A stretch of 39,452 nucleotides of DNA from Polyangia bacterium (lineage in GTDB: Bacteria; Myxococcota_A; Polyangia; Polyangiales; Sandaracinaceae): positions 1-39,452 of the forward strand of contig JAUHXR010000048.1 in the NCBI GenBank assembly GCA_030426845.1, written 5' to 3'. The position numbers and the translations under genes are program-made. Of this stretch, positions 30,607 through 39,340 are shown in pieces (position 1 is the stretch's first letter; every line of letters begins with the position of its first letter). The notes below the pieces were generated by a model. It was not told the origin of the DNA. It made no database searches and was given only the letters and a program-made list of their open reading frames with translations.

Positions 30607-31950
30607 TCAGTGGAGCCCGTGCTTCTTCATCAGCTCGATGAGGTAGCTGCGATTCATGTCGGCGAGGCGCGCGGCCTTGCGCACGTTCCACTCGGCTCGC
30701 TCGAGCAGTGAGCGCACGTAGCGCGCCTCGAACTCCGACACGAGCGCGCCGCGCGCGTCGCGGTAGGGAAGGGCTAGGAGCTGCCCGATGCGGTCCGGCG
30801 CACCGGCGGCGCCCAGCCCGTCGTCCGGCGGGGCCTCGACGGGCGGCGCTTGACCGAGCACCGAGGCTGCCTCCACGAGGTTGCGCAGCTCGCGCACGTT
30901 GCCGGGCCAAGTGTGGGTCGCGAGCTGGGCGAGGGTGGCCGGGTCGAAGAGCGCTGCCGCGGTGGTCTCGAGGCCGAGCTGCGCTGCGAAGTGCTCGATG
31001 AGCATCGCGACGTCCGCGCGTCGCTCGCGGAGCGGCGGGACGGAGACGTTCACGACCGCGAGGCGGTAGTAGAGGTCGAGGCGGAAGGTGCCCTGGTTGA
31101 CCTCGCCGCGCAGGTCCCGGTGGGTCGCGCTGAGCACGCGCGCGTCGACCGCGACCTCCTCGGTGCCGCCGACGCGTCGGATTCGTCCGCGCTCGAGGGC
31201 GCCGAGCAGGGCCGGCTGGAGGTCGGTCGGGAGCTCGCCGATCTCGTCGAGGAAGAGCGTCCCGCCCTGGGCGCGCTCGAAGACCCCACTGTGCCGGCGG
31301 TCGGCGCCGGTGAACGCGCCGCGCTCGTGACCGAAGAGCTCGCTCGCGAGGAGGCTCGGGGTGACCGCGCCGCAGTCGAGCACGACGAAGGGCCCGGCTT
31401 GGCGCGGGCTCGTCTCGTGGATCGCGCGTGCGACGAGCTCCTTGCCGGTGCCGGACTCGCCGCGGATGAGCACGGAGGCGTCGGTGCGGGCGACGCGGGC
31501 CATCGTCGTGAAGAGCTGGGCCATCGCGGGCGTCCGGCCGACCAGCGCGCCGTAGCGATCCTCGGCGTAGGTCTCCGCCATCGCGAAGGCGCCGTCCTCG
31601 AGGCGCACCGTGGTGCCCCCGAGCTGCACCTCGACCGGAAGCTCCACGTCGACGGTCGCGTCCTGAACGCGCACGCGCCCGATGCCGGTCCCGTTGGTCG
31701 AGCCGAGGTCGGTCAGCTCCACGCGCGGGCCGACGCGCCGGGCCTCGAGGTGGAAGCGCGAGACGGTGCGATCGTCGAGGGTGAGATCGTTGGTCTCGGC
31801 GGTGCCGATGCGGAGCGTCTCGTGGTCGGTCTTCACCGAGGCGCCGGCCATCGCGCCGGCCACTACGGTGGCGGCGAGCGAGTGGACCGGGCGGACGACG
31901 AACGCGCCGTCGGGGGTGGTGCGCAGGGTCGCTTCGTCGGTCTCGGTCAT
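30607..31950 (-). CDS. FHA-domain sigma-54-dependent transcriptional activator
   Basis: 447 aa from ATG 31950; GTG 31968 is an alternative. An FHA domain at about 46-95 (LRIGTAETNDLTLDD, RTVSRFHLEA, LTDLGSTNGTGIG) binds phosphothreonine. The AAA+ domain has GESGTGKE (164-171), the sigma-54 contact loop GAFTGA (211-216), Walker B TLFLDEIGEL (DE at 235-236) and WPGNVRELRNLV. The C-terminal Fis-type helix-turn-helix is WNVRKAARLADMNRSYLIELMKK. Such proteins open sigma-54 promoters using ATP; the FHA part suggests control by phosphorylation, naturally by the kinase encoded next in the same operon. Confidence 0.93.
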   Translation of the reverse strand: MTETDEATLRTTPDGAFVVRPVHSLAATVVAGAMAGASVKTDHETLRIGTAETNDLTLDDRTVSRFHLEARRVGPRVELTDLGSTNGTGIGRVRVQDATVDVELPVEVQLGGTTVRLEDGAFAMAETYAEDRYGALVGRTPAMAQLFTTMARVARTDASVLIRGESGTGKELVARAIHETSPRQAGPFVVLDCGAVTPSLLASELFGHERGAFTGADRRHSGVFERAQGGTLFLDEIGELPTDLQPALLGALERGRIRRVGGTEEVAVDARVLSATHRDLRGEVNQGTFRLDLYYRLAVVNVSVPPLRERRADVAMLIEHFAAQLGLETTAAALFDPATLAQLATHTWPGNVRELRNLVEAASVLGQAPPVEAPPDDGLGAAGAPDRIGQLLALPYRDARGALVSEFEARYVRSLLERAEWNVRKAARLADMNRSYLIELMKKHGLH

Positions 31951-31994
31951 GCGTGCGCGGGGCTTCACGGCCGGCTCGATGATAGCGTGGGGGC

Positions 31995-33395
31995 GTGCGC
32001 AATTTCAGCCCGCTCGTCGCGCTCGCGGCCGTCGCGGTGGGCGCCCTCGGCTGCACCCTGTCGTTCGACCGGGACTACGCGCCGGGCGACGGATCCGTGG
32101 ACGGCGCGGTCGACGGCGCGGTCGACGGGTCCATCCCGACGCGCGACGCCGGCCCGGGGCCCTGCGAGGGCGCGGCGGACGGCGAGGCGTGCCCGGGCGG
32201 GCGCTGCGTGGCCGGGGCCTGCTGCACGGGCTGCCGCGACGGAGCGGGCTGCGTGGCGGGCGACGACGCGACGGCGTGCGGGGAGGGCGGCGAGGTCTGC
32301 GCGGCGTGCGGCGGCGACCGCCCGTCGTGCGAGGTGGGCCAGTGCCGCGCCGAGCACGCGGCGGCCGAGGTCGTGGTCGGGCACTCGCACTTCTGTGCGC
32401 GCGATCTGCTGGGCGCGGTGTTCTGCTGGGGCTCCGATCGCCGCGGCCAGCTCGGGGTGCGGCCGCCCGGCGGCGCCTGCCGGAGCGACGCCCCGCTGCG
32501 TGTCCCGCTCCCTGGCCCGGCGCGGCAGATCGCGGCCACCGAGCACACGACCTGCGCCGTGCTCGAGGACGGGGCCGGCCTCTGCTGGGGCGCGCTCGGC
32601 ACGGAGACGCCCGCGCCCCCCTGCGACGACGGCGCGGGCATGGTCGCCCGCGACGGGCCGGCGATCCTGGACCCCTTGGCGATCCTGCCGGCCGACGGCA
32701 CCCTTCGGTGGCGGGAGCTGCGGGCCGGTCGGGAGCTCGTGGTCGGGGTAGACGAGGACGGCGCGGCCTGGTGGGCGGGCGACTGGAGCGGGGTCGTCCC
32801 CGTGCTCAACCCGGCCGCGCCGGTGCTCGCGCTCGACGGCGTGCGCGTGGACCGGTTGGTGCTGACCGATCGGGTGGGGCTCGCCCTGCGGGACGACGGA
32901 GCGCCGGTCTATCTCCGGGGGACGGCCGACGTGGTCGAGCTCGTGACCGGCGAGGCCCCGAGCGCGATCGGCGCGGGCTTCTCGCGCCGCTGCCTCGCGT
33001 ATGGCCCCGGCCCGCTCGCCGACCGGATCGAGTGCATCGGGATGTCGCTCCCCGACGTGGTGGGCGCGTTCGAGGCGGGGCGCGACCTCGGGGGCGCGAT
33101 GTCCGGCTACCTCGCGCGGCGCTCCGACGCGGGGCGGGTCACCTCGGTGACCGCGTTCACCTACGGGGGGGACGAGTACGTCTTCTGGGTCAACGACGCC
33201 AGCGAGCTCTGGACGCTCACCGACCTGGCGGCCGACCCGAGCCCCGAGCGGCTGATCCTCGGCGGGGTCGAGGGCGAGATCGCGGTGGTGGTGAGCGGGC
33301 GAAACGGCCACCTCGCGGCGCTCGACGCGGCCGGGCGGGTGTGGACCTGGCCCCGGAACGAGCACCTGCGGGCGACCCTCGTCGCGTTGCCGTGA
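31995..33395 (+). CDS. RCC1-like repeat lipoprotein with Cys-rich linker (copy 1)
   Basis: 466 aa from GTG 31995. Signal and lipobox: LVALAAVAVGALGC (Cys20). A linker with Asp-Gly-Ala-Val repeats (DGSVDGAVDGAVDGSI) leads to a Cys-rich module (CPGGRCVAGACCTGCRDGAGC; CGEGGEVCAACGG). RCC1-type blades follow: VVVGHSHFCARDLLGAVFCWG, IAATEHTTCAVLEDGAGLCWG, LRAGRELVVGVDEDGAAWW and VSGRNGHLAALDAAGRVWTW. This is a seven-bladed-type propeller on the cell surface, probably for binding. It is divergent from the sigma-54 activator (44-bp gap), so the two promoters overlap, and it is paralogous to the next gene. Confidence 0.85.
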   Translation: MRNFSPLVALAAVAVGALGCTLSFDRDYAPGDGSVDGAVDGAVDGSIPTRDAGPGPCEGAADGEACPGGRCVAGACCTGCRDGAGCVAGDDATACGEGGEVCAACGGDRPSCEVGQCRAEHAAAEVVVGHSHFCARDLLGAVFCWGSDRRGQLGVRPPGGACRSDAPLRVPLPGPARQIAATEHTTCAVLEDGAGLCWGALGTETPAPPCDDGAGMVARDGPAILDPLAILPADGTLRWRELRAGRELVVGVDEDGAAWWAGDWSGVVPVLNPAAPVLALDGVRVDRLVLTDRVGLALRDDGAPVYLRGTADVVELVTGEAPSAIGAGFSRRCLAYGPGPLADRIECIGMSLPDVVGAFEAGRDLGGAMSGYLARRSDAGRVTSVTAFTYGGDEYVFWVNDASELWTLTDLAADPSPERLILGGVEGEIAVVVSGRNGHLAALDAAGRVWTWPRNEHLRATLVALP

Positions 33396-33432
33396 GCAGG
33401 TCGGCGCCGTCCGGCCGCGCATCGGTGCTACC

Positions 33433-34818
33433 GTGAACGGCGTGCGAGGTGGGGGCGCGCGCGGCCTTGTGCTCCTCGTCGCGGTCGCGGCGACCGGCCT
33501 CGCGGCTGGCTGCACGCTCATCTTCGATCGCGGCTTCGTTCCGGGGCGTGACGGAGGCGCCGTCGGTCGCGACACCGGAACGAACGTGGACGCGGGCGCG
33601 GCGTGCGACGGCGCGGACGACGGCGCCCCGTGCCCCGCGGGGCGCTGCTTCGAGGGCGCGTGCTGCGGCGGGTGCATCACCCTCGGCGGCTGCGCGCCCG
33701 GGACCGACAACGACGCGTGCGGGAGCGCGGGTGCGGTGTGCCAGCTCTGCCCGACCAGCGCGCCGAGCTGCGTCGGCCAGATCTGCCGCGCCGATCACCC
33801 CGCGGTGGAGGTGGTGGTCGGCCTGGGCCACGCGTGCGCGCGGGACGCGGAGGGGCGCGTGTACTGCTGGGGCCGCGACCTCGCGGGCGAGCTCGGCGCG
33901 CGACCGGCGGGCGGCGCGTGCAGCTCGGGCGAGGTCCCTCTCGAGGTGCCGCTCCTCGAGCCGGCCGCGAGTCTCACTAGCCACCACCGATCCACCTGCG
34001 CGCTCGGCGAGAGCGGCGTGGCTTACTGCTGGGGCGGCGGCCACGTGGGCGGCGGGAGCCCGAGCGCGCCGTCCACCTGCGTCGACGGGTCGACCAGCGC
34101 GCCGCGGGAGGAGCCCGCCTCCCTCGACCCGGTGGAGGTCATGCCGCCCGCGCTGCCCCTGACCTGGCGCCAGGTCGCGACCGCCGAGGACGTGATCTTC
34201 GGGCTGCACGAAGACGGACGGCTGGCCTACTGGGGCGCGTGGGGCGCGACGCCGACGCCTGCGCCGGCGTGGGTGTCGGGCGCCGGCGCGGGCGAGCGAT
34301 TCGCGCGCATCGTGGCCAGCAACCACGCGGTCGTCGCGATCACCGACGACGGACGCGCCTTCTCCGTGACGTCGGAGACGACCGGCCTCCCGAACGAGCC
34401 GGCGCTCGAGGGGGCGGTCGTCGCGGTGGGCGAGGGGCACCTCCGTCGCTGCCTCGCCTTCGACTCAGGGCGGATCGAGTGCGTCGGCCCCTACGCGCCG
34501 CGCAGGAACGCGGCGTTCGTCGCCACCGCGGCCGGCTTCGGGATCACGCGGCCCGACGCGGGCGCGGTCGTGTCGCTCACGGTGAGCGCGGGCGAGGGGT
34601 TCACGTTCGCCTATTGGATCAACGAGGCCGGCGAGCTGTGGAGCGTGACCGACAGCTCCGATGCCGCGCCCGCCCGCCGCACGCTCCCCGACGTGGACCG
34701 CTTCGTCCGCGTGGCCAGCGGCCGCAACGGCGGGGTGGCCGCCATCGACGCGTTCGGGCGCGTCTGGCGCTGGCACACCACGAGCTTCGCGCGCGCGGTC
34801 CAGATCCGTCTGCCCTGA
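33433..34818 (+). CDS. RCC1-like repeat lipoprotein with Cys-rich linker (copy 2)
   Basis: 461 aa from GTG 33433; GTG 33442 is an alternative. Lipobox LAAGC (Cys27). Same domain order as the gene 37 bp upstream: short linker, Cys-rich module (CPAGRCFEGACCGGC, ITLGGCAPG), then RCC1-like blades (VVVGLGHACARDAEGRVYCWG, SHHRSTCALGESGVAYCWG, IVASNHAVVAITDDGRAF, VASGRNGGVAAIDAFGRVW). It aligns along its whole length with copy 1, so the pair arose by tandem duplication and has diverged strongly in the middle. It is convergent with the DUF1501-like gene across 18 bp. Confidence 0.85.
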   Translation: MNGVRGGGARGLVLLVAVAATGLAAGCTLIFDRGFVPGRDGGAVGRDTGTNVDAGAACDGADDGAPCPAGRCFEGACCGGCITLGGCAPGTDNDACGSAGAVCQLCPTSAPSCVGQICRADHPAVEVVVGLGHACARDAEGRVYCWGRDLAGELGARPAGGACSSGEVPLEVPLLEPAASLTSHHRSTCALGESGVAYCWGGGHVGGGSPSAPSTCVDGSTSAPREEPASLDPVEVMPPALPLTWRQVATAEDVIFGLHEDGRLAYWGAWGATPTPAPAWVSGAGAGERFARIVASNHAVVAITDDGRAFSVTSETTGLPNEPALEGAVVAVGEGHLRRCLAFDSGRIECVGPYAPRRNAAFVATAAGFGITRPDAGAVVSLTVSAGEGFTFAYWINEAGELWSVTDSSDAAPARRTLPDVDRFVRVASGRNGGVAAIDAFGRVWRWHTTSFARAVQIRLP

Positions 34819-34836
34819 TCGCGCGTCGCGAGGCGC

Positions 34837-36450
34837 CTACGCCGGCCGGAGCCCCTCGATCACGCCGTAGCCACCCGGGATGAAGAAGTCCTCGTTGGGC
34901 TCCATGCCGAAGAGGTTGGCGACGGTGGCCACGACGTCCGCGATGTTCGGCGGGCGCTCGCTCGTGTCGCCGCTCTCCTCGCGGATGGACACCGGCAGGC
35001 CTGGCGCGATCAGGTGGCGCATCGCGTCGATGTCGAACCCGCCGACCTGCCGGTTCCCCGCGACCGCGCCGCCGCTGAGGATGACGCTGCCGTGGTCGTT
35101 GTGATCGTCGCCCTGGTTCCAGCCGTCGCTCGAGGCACGGGTCGGCCCCATCGCCCAGGACCGGTTGAACTCGCTCTGGATGAGCACGACGGTGTCGTCG
35201 TAGAGGGTGCGGTTGGCGTCGTCGGGCGACGGGGTGGCCTTCATCTCGCCGAGGAGCCGCGCGATGATGTCGAGCTGCGCCCGCGCATAGGCGTGGCCGA
35301 GGTCGGTGTTGGTGCCGTGCGAGTCGTACTCGTGCTGCGGCAGGTTCGCGTAGACCGCGCTCGTCACGTTGCTCTTGAGCAGGCGCAGGATCCACTCGCA
35401 GGAGTCGGTCATCTCGAGCCCGCCGTTCGCGAGGCCGAAGGTCGCGCCGTAGTCGGAGTGGTAGGGCGCGAGGAAGGCGGGGCGCGCGAGGGTGGTCGGC
35501 GTGACCGACTCGACCGCGCTCACCACGTCCTGTGCGAGCGTTTTGCTCACCGCGGCGTAGCTGCCGTAGAGGCCGGCGAGGATGTCGCGGTTCGCGGGGG
35601 TGGCGCCCGCGGCGAACGAGGCGGCGCGGCGCATCACGGCCTCGTCGACCGAGGTGAGCTGGGCGTCGGGGTAGGGGCCGGAGGGACCGACCGCCGGCAG
35701 GGTGCGGGAGGCGCGCTCGTTCGACGACGCCCAGCGGCGGAGCCTGGCCGGGTCGGCCGAGAAGAGCTCCGTCAACGTCGCCTGGTCGGGGATGACCGTC
35801 GGCCACGCCTCCGACGGGAGCCCGGCGCCCTGAGGGACGCCGCCGCGGCCGCTGCCGCGGATCGAGACGCACGGGATCGGCCGGACGTCGCCGAAGCGCT
35901 GGTGCAGGTGGTTGGCGACGAGCGAGACGAGGGCGGGCGCGCGGTAGGTGGAGCCGGCGAGCCCGCACATCGCGCCGACCTGCGCGGCCTGGTGGGCGAC
36001 GGAGCCCGCGTTGACGCCGTGGATCGCGGCGGTGGTCGCGCCGAGGTCGTGGTGCACCCAGGAGTAGCCGAGCGGCGTGTAGGCGTAGCCGCTGCGGTCC
36101 GCCGGATCCGACGGGTTCCAGCGGCGGCTCATCCGGAGCGGCTGGAAGCCGCCCGAGTCGCCGGTGAAGGTGTGGAGGTCCTCGGGCCCGAAGTAGACCG
36201 GCTCCTGATTCGGGTTGGCGTTCGGGGGGATGGTGCGGTCGATGTCCGCGTCGGAGAGCGGCACGAACTGCTCGTGGAATCGCAATCCGCCTGGCAGGTA
36301 GAGCACGAGCAGCTTGGTGGGGCCGTCGGGGCCCACCTGGGCGCGCGCGGTGCCGCCTCCGGCGAGCGAGGAGAAGCGGTCGAGGAGCGCGAGCTGGGCG
36401 GCGCCGACCGAGGCGGCGAGGAACCCGCGGCGGGTGAGGGAGTGGGTCAC
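34837..36450 (-). CDS. Tat-secreted DUF1501-like protein (sulfatase/phosphatase-like fold)
   Basis: 537 aa from GTG 36450 with AAGGAA 7 nt upstream. The N-terminus is a Tat signal (LTRRGFLAASVGAAQLALLD). The rest recalls the DUF1501 family: KLLVLYLPGGLRFHEQFVPL, then AGSVAHQAAQVGAMCGL, SLVANHLHQRFG, a long helical insertion, VLIQSEFNRSWAMG and DHNDHGSVILSGGAVAGNRQVGG near residue 445-480. Those His/Asp residues correspond to the metal site of alkaline-phosphatase-superfamily relatives. In Planctomycetes and Myxococcota this family is encoded beside cytochrome-c-type PSCyt proteins, as here. It follows the cytochrome-like gene by 14 bp. Substrate unknown. Confidence 0.82.
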   Translation of the reverse strand: MTHSLTRRGFLAASVGAAQLALLDRFSSLAGGGTARAQVGPDGPTKLLVLYLPGGLRFHEQFVPLSDADIDRTIPPNANPNQEPVYFGPEDLHTFTGDSGGFQPLRMSRRWNPSDPADRSGYAYTPLGYSWVHHDLGATTAAIHGVNAGSVAHQAAQVGAMCGLAGSTYRAPALVSLVANHLHQRFGDVRPIPCVSIRGSGRGGVPQGAGLPSEAWPTVIPDQATLTELFSADPARLRRWASSNERASRTLPAVGPSGPYPDAQLTSVDEAVMRRAASFAAGATPANRDILAGLYGSYAAVSKTLAQDVVSAVESVTPTTLARPAFLAPYHSDYGATFGLANGGLEMTDSCEWILRLLKSNVTSAVYANLPQHEYDSHGTNTDLGHAYARAQLDIIARLLGEMKATPSPDDANRTLYDDTVVLIQSEFNRSWAMGPTRASSDGWNQGDDHNDHGSVILSGGAVAGNRQVGGFDIDAMRHLIAPGLPVSIREESGDTSERPPNIADVVATVANLFGMEPNEDFFIPGGYGVIEGLRPA

Positions 36451-36464
36451 GTGGGGTTCCTTTC

Positions 36465-37475
36465 TCAGAACATCAGGAAGAGGGGATCGCGGATGAGCGC
36501 GGTGCACACGTGGGTCCACCCGGTGCGCGGGCTGACCGCCTCGCCGGGCGCGTAGACGTCGTTCAGCAGCGCGTCGATGTCGGCGTCGGTCGGGTCCTCG
36601 TGGAGGAAGCGGGTGTACAGGCGCGCGAGGTTGGCGCGGATCGCGGCCTCGCCGTCGGGCAACGTGTCGCTCGGGCTCGCCTCGACGAAGAGCTGCGGGT
36701 TGTTCCTCGCCACCGCGCGTGAGCAGGCGCCCTGGGCGAGCTGGGTGATCGCGGTGACCGAGGAGGGCGACCACCGCTCCTCGGGCCGGGTCTGCGCGAG
36801 GTAGGACGCGCCCCCGAGCATCGCGTAGACCTGCGCGCGCTCCGGGTTGCGGTAGTCGTGGTCGAGCGTCGGGCTGTCGGGCGAGAGCGGCGGGGTGCCG
36901 TCGACGTCGAGCAGCGGGTGGTGGGCGCCGGTGGGCTCGGCGCCGAGGGCGAGCTGGATCGCGGCGATGACCTCGCCCGCGTCGAGGCGTCGGGTGGAGG
37001 CGGCGGCGGGATCGGGCACCGCGGGCCGGCCGGAGGCCTCGCCGAGGTTCGTCACCCAGTCGCGCAGCTCCGCCATGGTGATCGCGGTCTCGCCTCGCTC
37101 GGCGCGGGTCGCGAACGGGGCGCCGTCGAGCGGCATCTGCGCGTAGGCGCCGGTGCCCTGGCCCTCGAGCATGCGGAGCAGCTCGCTGTCGTCCGGCGCG
37201 CCCCCGACGACGAAGCGCGTGTCGTAGACGAGCAGGTCCTCGAACGCCGAGAGGCTCGCGAAGAAGGGGTGGCTCGTGCCCGCGCCGTGGCATGACCCGC
37301 AGGTCGGCTGGAGGCGGAGGCGGATCGCGTCGTTGTCGCTGACCGCGCACTCGAGGCGCGGCGCGGCGGCCCTCGGCTCGCCCCGGGTCGGGTTCGTGAT
37401 CTCGCCGCTGCAGCCGGTGGCGGCCCAGGCGAGCAGCGCGGCGCAGGCCGCCATCGCGTTCTCTCGTCGCAGCAT
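36465..37475 (-). CDS. c-type cytochrome-like lipoprotein
   Basis: 336 aa from ATG 37475, overlapping the previous stop by one base (TGATG). Signal with lipobox AAWAATGC (AALLAWAATGCSG). One heme-attachment motif CxxCH in LRLQPTCGSCHGAGTSHPFF, then a helical region with ELLRMLEGQGTGAYAQMPLDG, where a distal Met could ligate heme (MPLDG as in many planctomycetal cytochromes). The C-terminal half (VIAAIQLALGAEPTGAH; NLARLYTRFLHEDPTDADID; LLNDVYAPGEA) resembles the helical domains of DUF1592/1588-type proteins. Probably periplasmic, giving redox support to the neighbour proteins. Confidence 0.8.
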   Translation of the reverse strand: MLRRENAMAACAALLAWAATGCSGEITNPTRGEPRAAAPRLECAVSDNDAIRLRLQPTCGSCHGAGTSHPFFASLSAFEDLLVYDTRFVVGGAPDDSELLRMLEGQGTGAYAQMPLDGAPFATRAERGETAITMAELRDWVTNLGEASGRPAVPDPAAASTRRLDAGEVIAAIQLALGAEPTGAHHPLLDVDGTPPLSPDSPTLDHDYRNPERAQVYAMLGGASYLAQTRPEERWSPSSVTAITQLAQGACSRAVARNNPQLFVEASPSDTLPDGEAAIRANLARLYTRFLHEDPTDADIDALLNDVYAPGEAVSPRTGWTHVCTALIRDPLFLMF

Positions 37476-39340
37476 CAGAAGCCCCTCCGGTACTCGGGCG
37501 AGCGCATCAGCTCGCCGACGAACGGACGCACCTGGCGGTCGCCCGCCGCGAAGCGGGCGGCCAGCGCGCGGATGAACCCGGCCTCGCGCTCGGGGTCGAG
37601 CGGCCGGCCGACGAAGCGCTCGTAGATCCGGCGCACCGCGCAGCGGTCGAGCTCGCCCGACGACACGAGCACCTTCGCGAAGGCGAGCGGCCCCATCGTG
37701 CCATCGGGGTGTTCCCCGAAGATCGTGTAGTCGGTGGGGATCGTGTCGTAGAAGAGCGTGGCGGGGTTGGCCGCGAGCGTCTCGGCGCTCACCGGCGTCA
37801 TGACGGTGTTCGCGGTCCAGTTCTGCCGCCAGCGGTCGGCGCCCGCGCCGAACCACGCGCGGTGGGGGTAGCGCTGGCTCGGCTCGAACAGGTCGGTCGG
37901 GATCTGGAGGTCGCCGACCCCCGCGAGGTAGGGGCGCGGGACGTAGTTGCCCACGAAGATCCAACGGCGGAACGTCATCGCGACCGGGTCCATCACGGTG
38001 TGGCAGTGCATGCACTGGCCGCTCGTCGCGATGTCCTCGCCGACCGGCGGGAAGTGGACGTCGGGGGGCGGCGGGTCGAAGCTGCGACAGGCGAAGATCT
38101 CGAGGAAGCGCGCGGCGCGCGGGCGCTCCCGAGGGAAGCTCGAGCTCGGCCCGGGCATCGTGAGGACCCCCGCCATCGGGAGGCCGGGGGCGGGGCCCGC
38201 GTCGTCGACCGGGTTCCACGCCAGGGTGCGCGCCGGGTCGGCGCTGCGGACGCCGCCGGAGAGCGAAAGCAGCTGCGGGGCGAGCTCCTCGGGCACGAGC
38301 TCGCGCCACGCCTCGGGGTCGGCCGCGTCGGGGTGGCGGGGGTCGCGCGGCTCGCCGCCGACGTCGGGGCGGAACCAGGTGTCGTTGCCGTCGAGCGCCG
38401 CGGCGGGGAGGCCGGACTGGCGGCCGAAGCGCAGGTACCAGGCGCGGACGCGGTTGTTGGCGACGGTGTAGTTGCCGAGCACGACGTCGGAGAGCGGGCG
38501 GTCGTGCCACGCGAGGTGGGCGACGAGGCGCGCGGGCTCCTCCCACATGTCCCGGCGCTGCGTCCCGGGGCGGTCGTTGCCGATGTGCAGCCCGTGGCCG
38601 GGGTAGCACCAGGCCGCGTTCGGGCCGCAGCCGCAGCCGGCGCCCTGCATCTGCATATTGAAGTACTCCTCGACCGCGACCCCGCAGGCGACCGGGTCGC
38701 CGCCCCTCGTGGTCCCCTGGCTCGCTTCGCTCGCGGCCTCGCCGAGGAGCACGACCGAGGTCCCCGGCGCCCACCACGGCTCGACCGTGCGGGTGGTGGG
38801 GGACGCCTCGGTGCAGAGCTGGGAGCCGGTGCGCTCGCCGATGCCGACCTCGTCGACCAGCGAGGCGAGGAGGAAGTACGCGCCCGGGTGCGCGGTGTCG
38901 TCGGCGCAGCGCCCGAGGTGGGCGGACATGTTGCCCATGTAGGCGTCGCCCTGCGCGCCGGTGACGAACGCGCCGTTGCGGAGCCACCAGTGGCCGAAGT
39001 CGACCATGCGGTCGTAGAAGTCGGGGGACTCGAGGCCGTCGGCGATCGCGGCCTCGATCACCGCCTCGCGCTCCGCGTCGCTGGTGGCGTCGTCGAGGGC
39101 GGAGACGTCCTCGTCGAGCGGCGGGCGCCCGTGGAGCGTCAGGTGCACGCGGCGGAGGAGGCGCCGGTGTGAGACGGGGGCCACGTCCTCGACCGTCGGC
39201 TCGGGCGTCGTCTCGGGCGTCTCGCACATGCCGGCGTCGGGATCGCCGGGCCGCAGCGGGGTCGTCGGCTCGTCGCACGCGACCGCGAAGGCGAGGCTCG
39301 CGCCCACGGCGACTGTCAATGTCGATTGCAGAAGTCTCAC
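37475..39340 (-). CDS. Secreted CxxCH protein of the DUF1588/DUF1592-like group
   Basis: 621 aa from GTG 39340 with GGAGGG 4 nt upstream. Signal peptide/lipobox LAFAVAC (Cys22). Early text RRLLRRVHLTLHGRPPLDED and SPDFYDRMVDFGHWW fits the N-terminal helical domains of planctomycetal PSCyt/DUF1592-type proteins. A CGCG-rich segment follows (MQGAGCGCGPNAAWC). ATSGQCMHCHTVMDPVAMTFRRW holds a CxxCH heme site, as in DUF1588. The C-terminus (CAVRRIYERFVGRPLDPEREAGF; FVGELMRSPEYR) is like DUF1585. Function not established; such proteins pair with DUF1501/DUF1552 proteins. Its start overlaps the stop of the upstream gene (GTGA). Confidence 0.78.
   Translation of the reverse strand: MRLLQSTLTVAVGASLAFAVACDEPTTPLRPGDPDAGMCETPETTPEPTVEDVAPVSHRRLLRRVHLTLHGRPPLDEDVSALDDATSDAEREAVIEAAIADGLESPDFYDRMVDFGHWWLRNGAFVTGAQGDAYMGNMSAHLGRCADDTAHPGAYFLLASLVDEVGIGERTGSQLCTEASPTTRTVEPWWAPGTSVVLLGEAASEASQGTTRGGDPVACGVAVEEYFNMQMQGAGCGCGPNAAWCYPGHGLHIGNDRPGTQRRDMWEEPARLVAHLAWHDRPLSDVVLGNYTVANNRVRAWYLRFGRQSGLPAAALDGNDTWFRPDVGGEPRDPRHPDAADPEAWRELVPEELAPQLLSLSGGVRSADPARTLAWNPVDDAGPAPGLPMAGVLTMPGPSSSFPRERPRAARFLEIFACRSFDPPPPDVHFPPVGEDIATSGQCMHCHTVMDPVAMTFRRWIFVGNYVPRPYLAGVGDLQIPTDLFEPSQRYPHRAWFGAGADRWRQNWTANTVMTPVSAETLAANPATLFYDTIPTDYTIFGEHPDGTMGPLAFAKVLVSSGELDRCAVRRIYERFVGRPLDPEREAGFIRALAARFAAGDRQVRPFVGELMRSPEYRRGF

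Noticed and set aside
30605-32056. Upstream extension of the kinase frame
   Set aside because: It overlaps the sigma-54 activator in another frame with no motifs; the kinase starts at GTG 30604, 2 nt after the activator stop.
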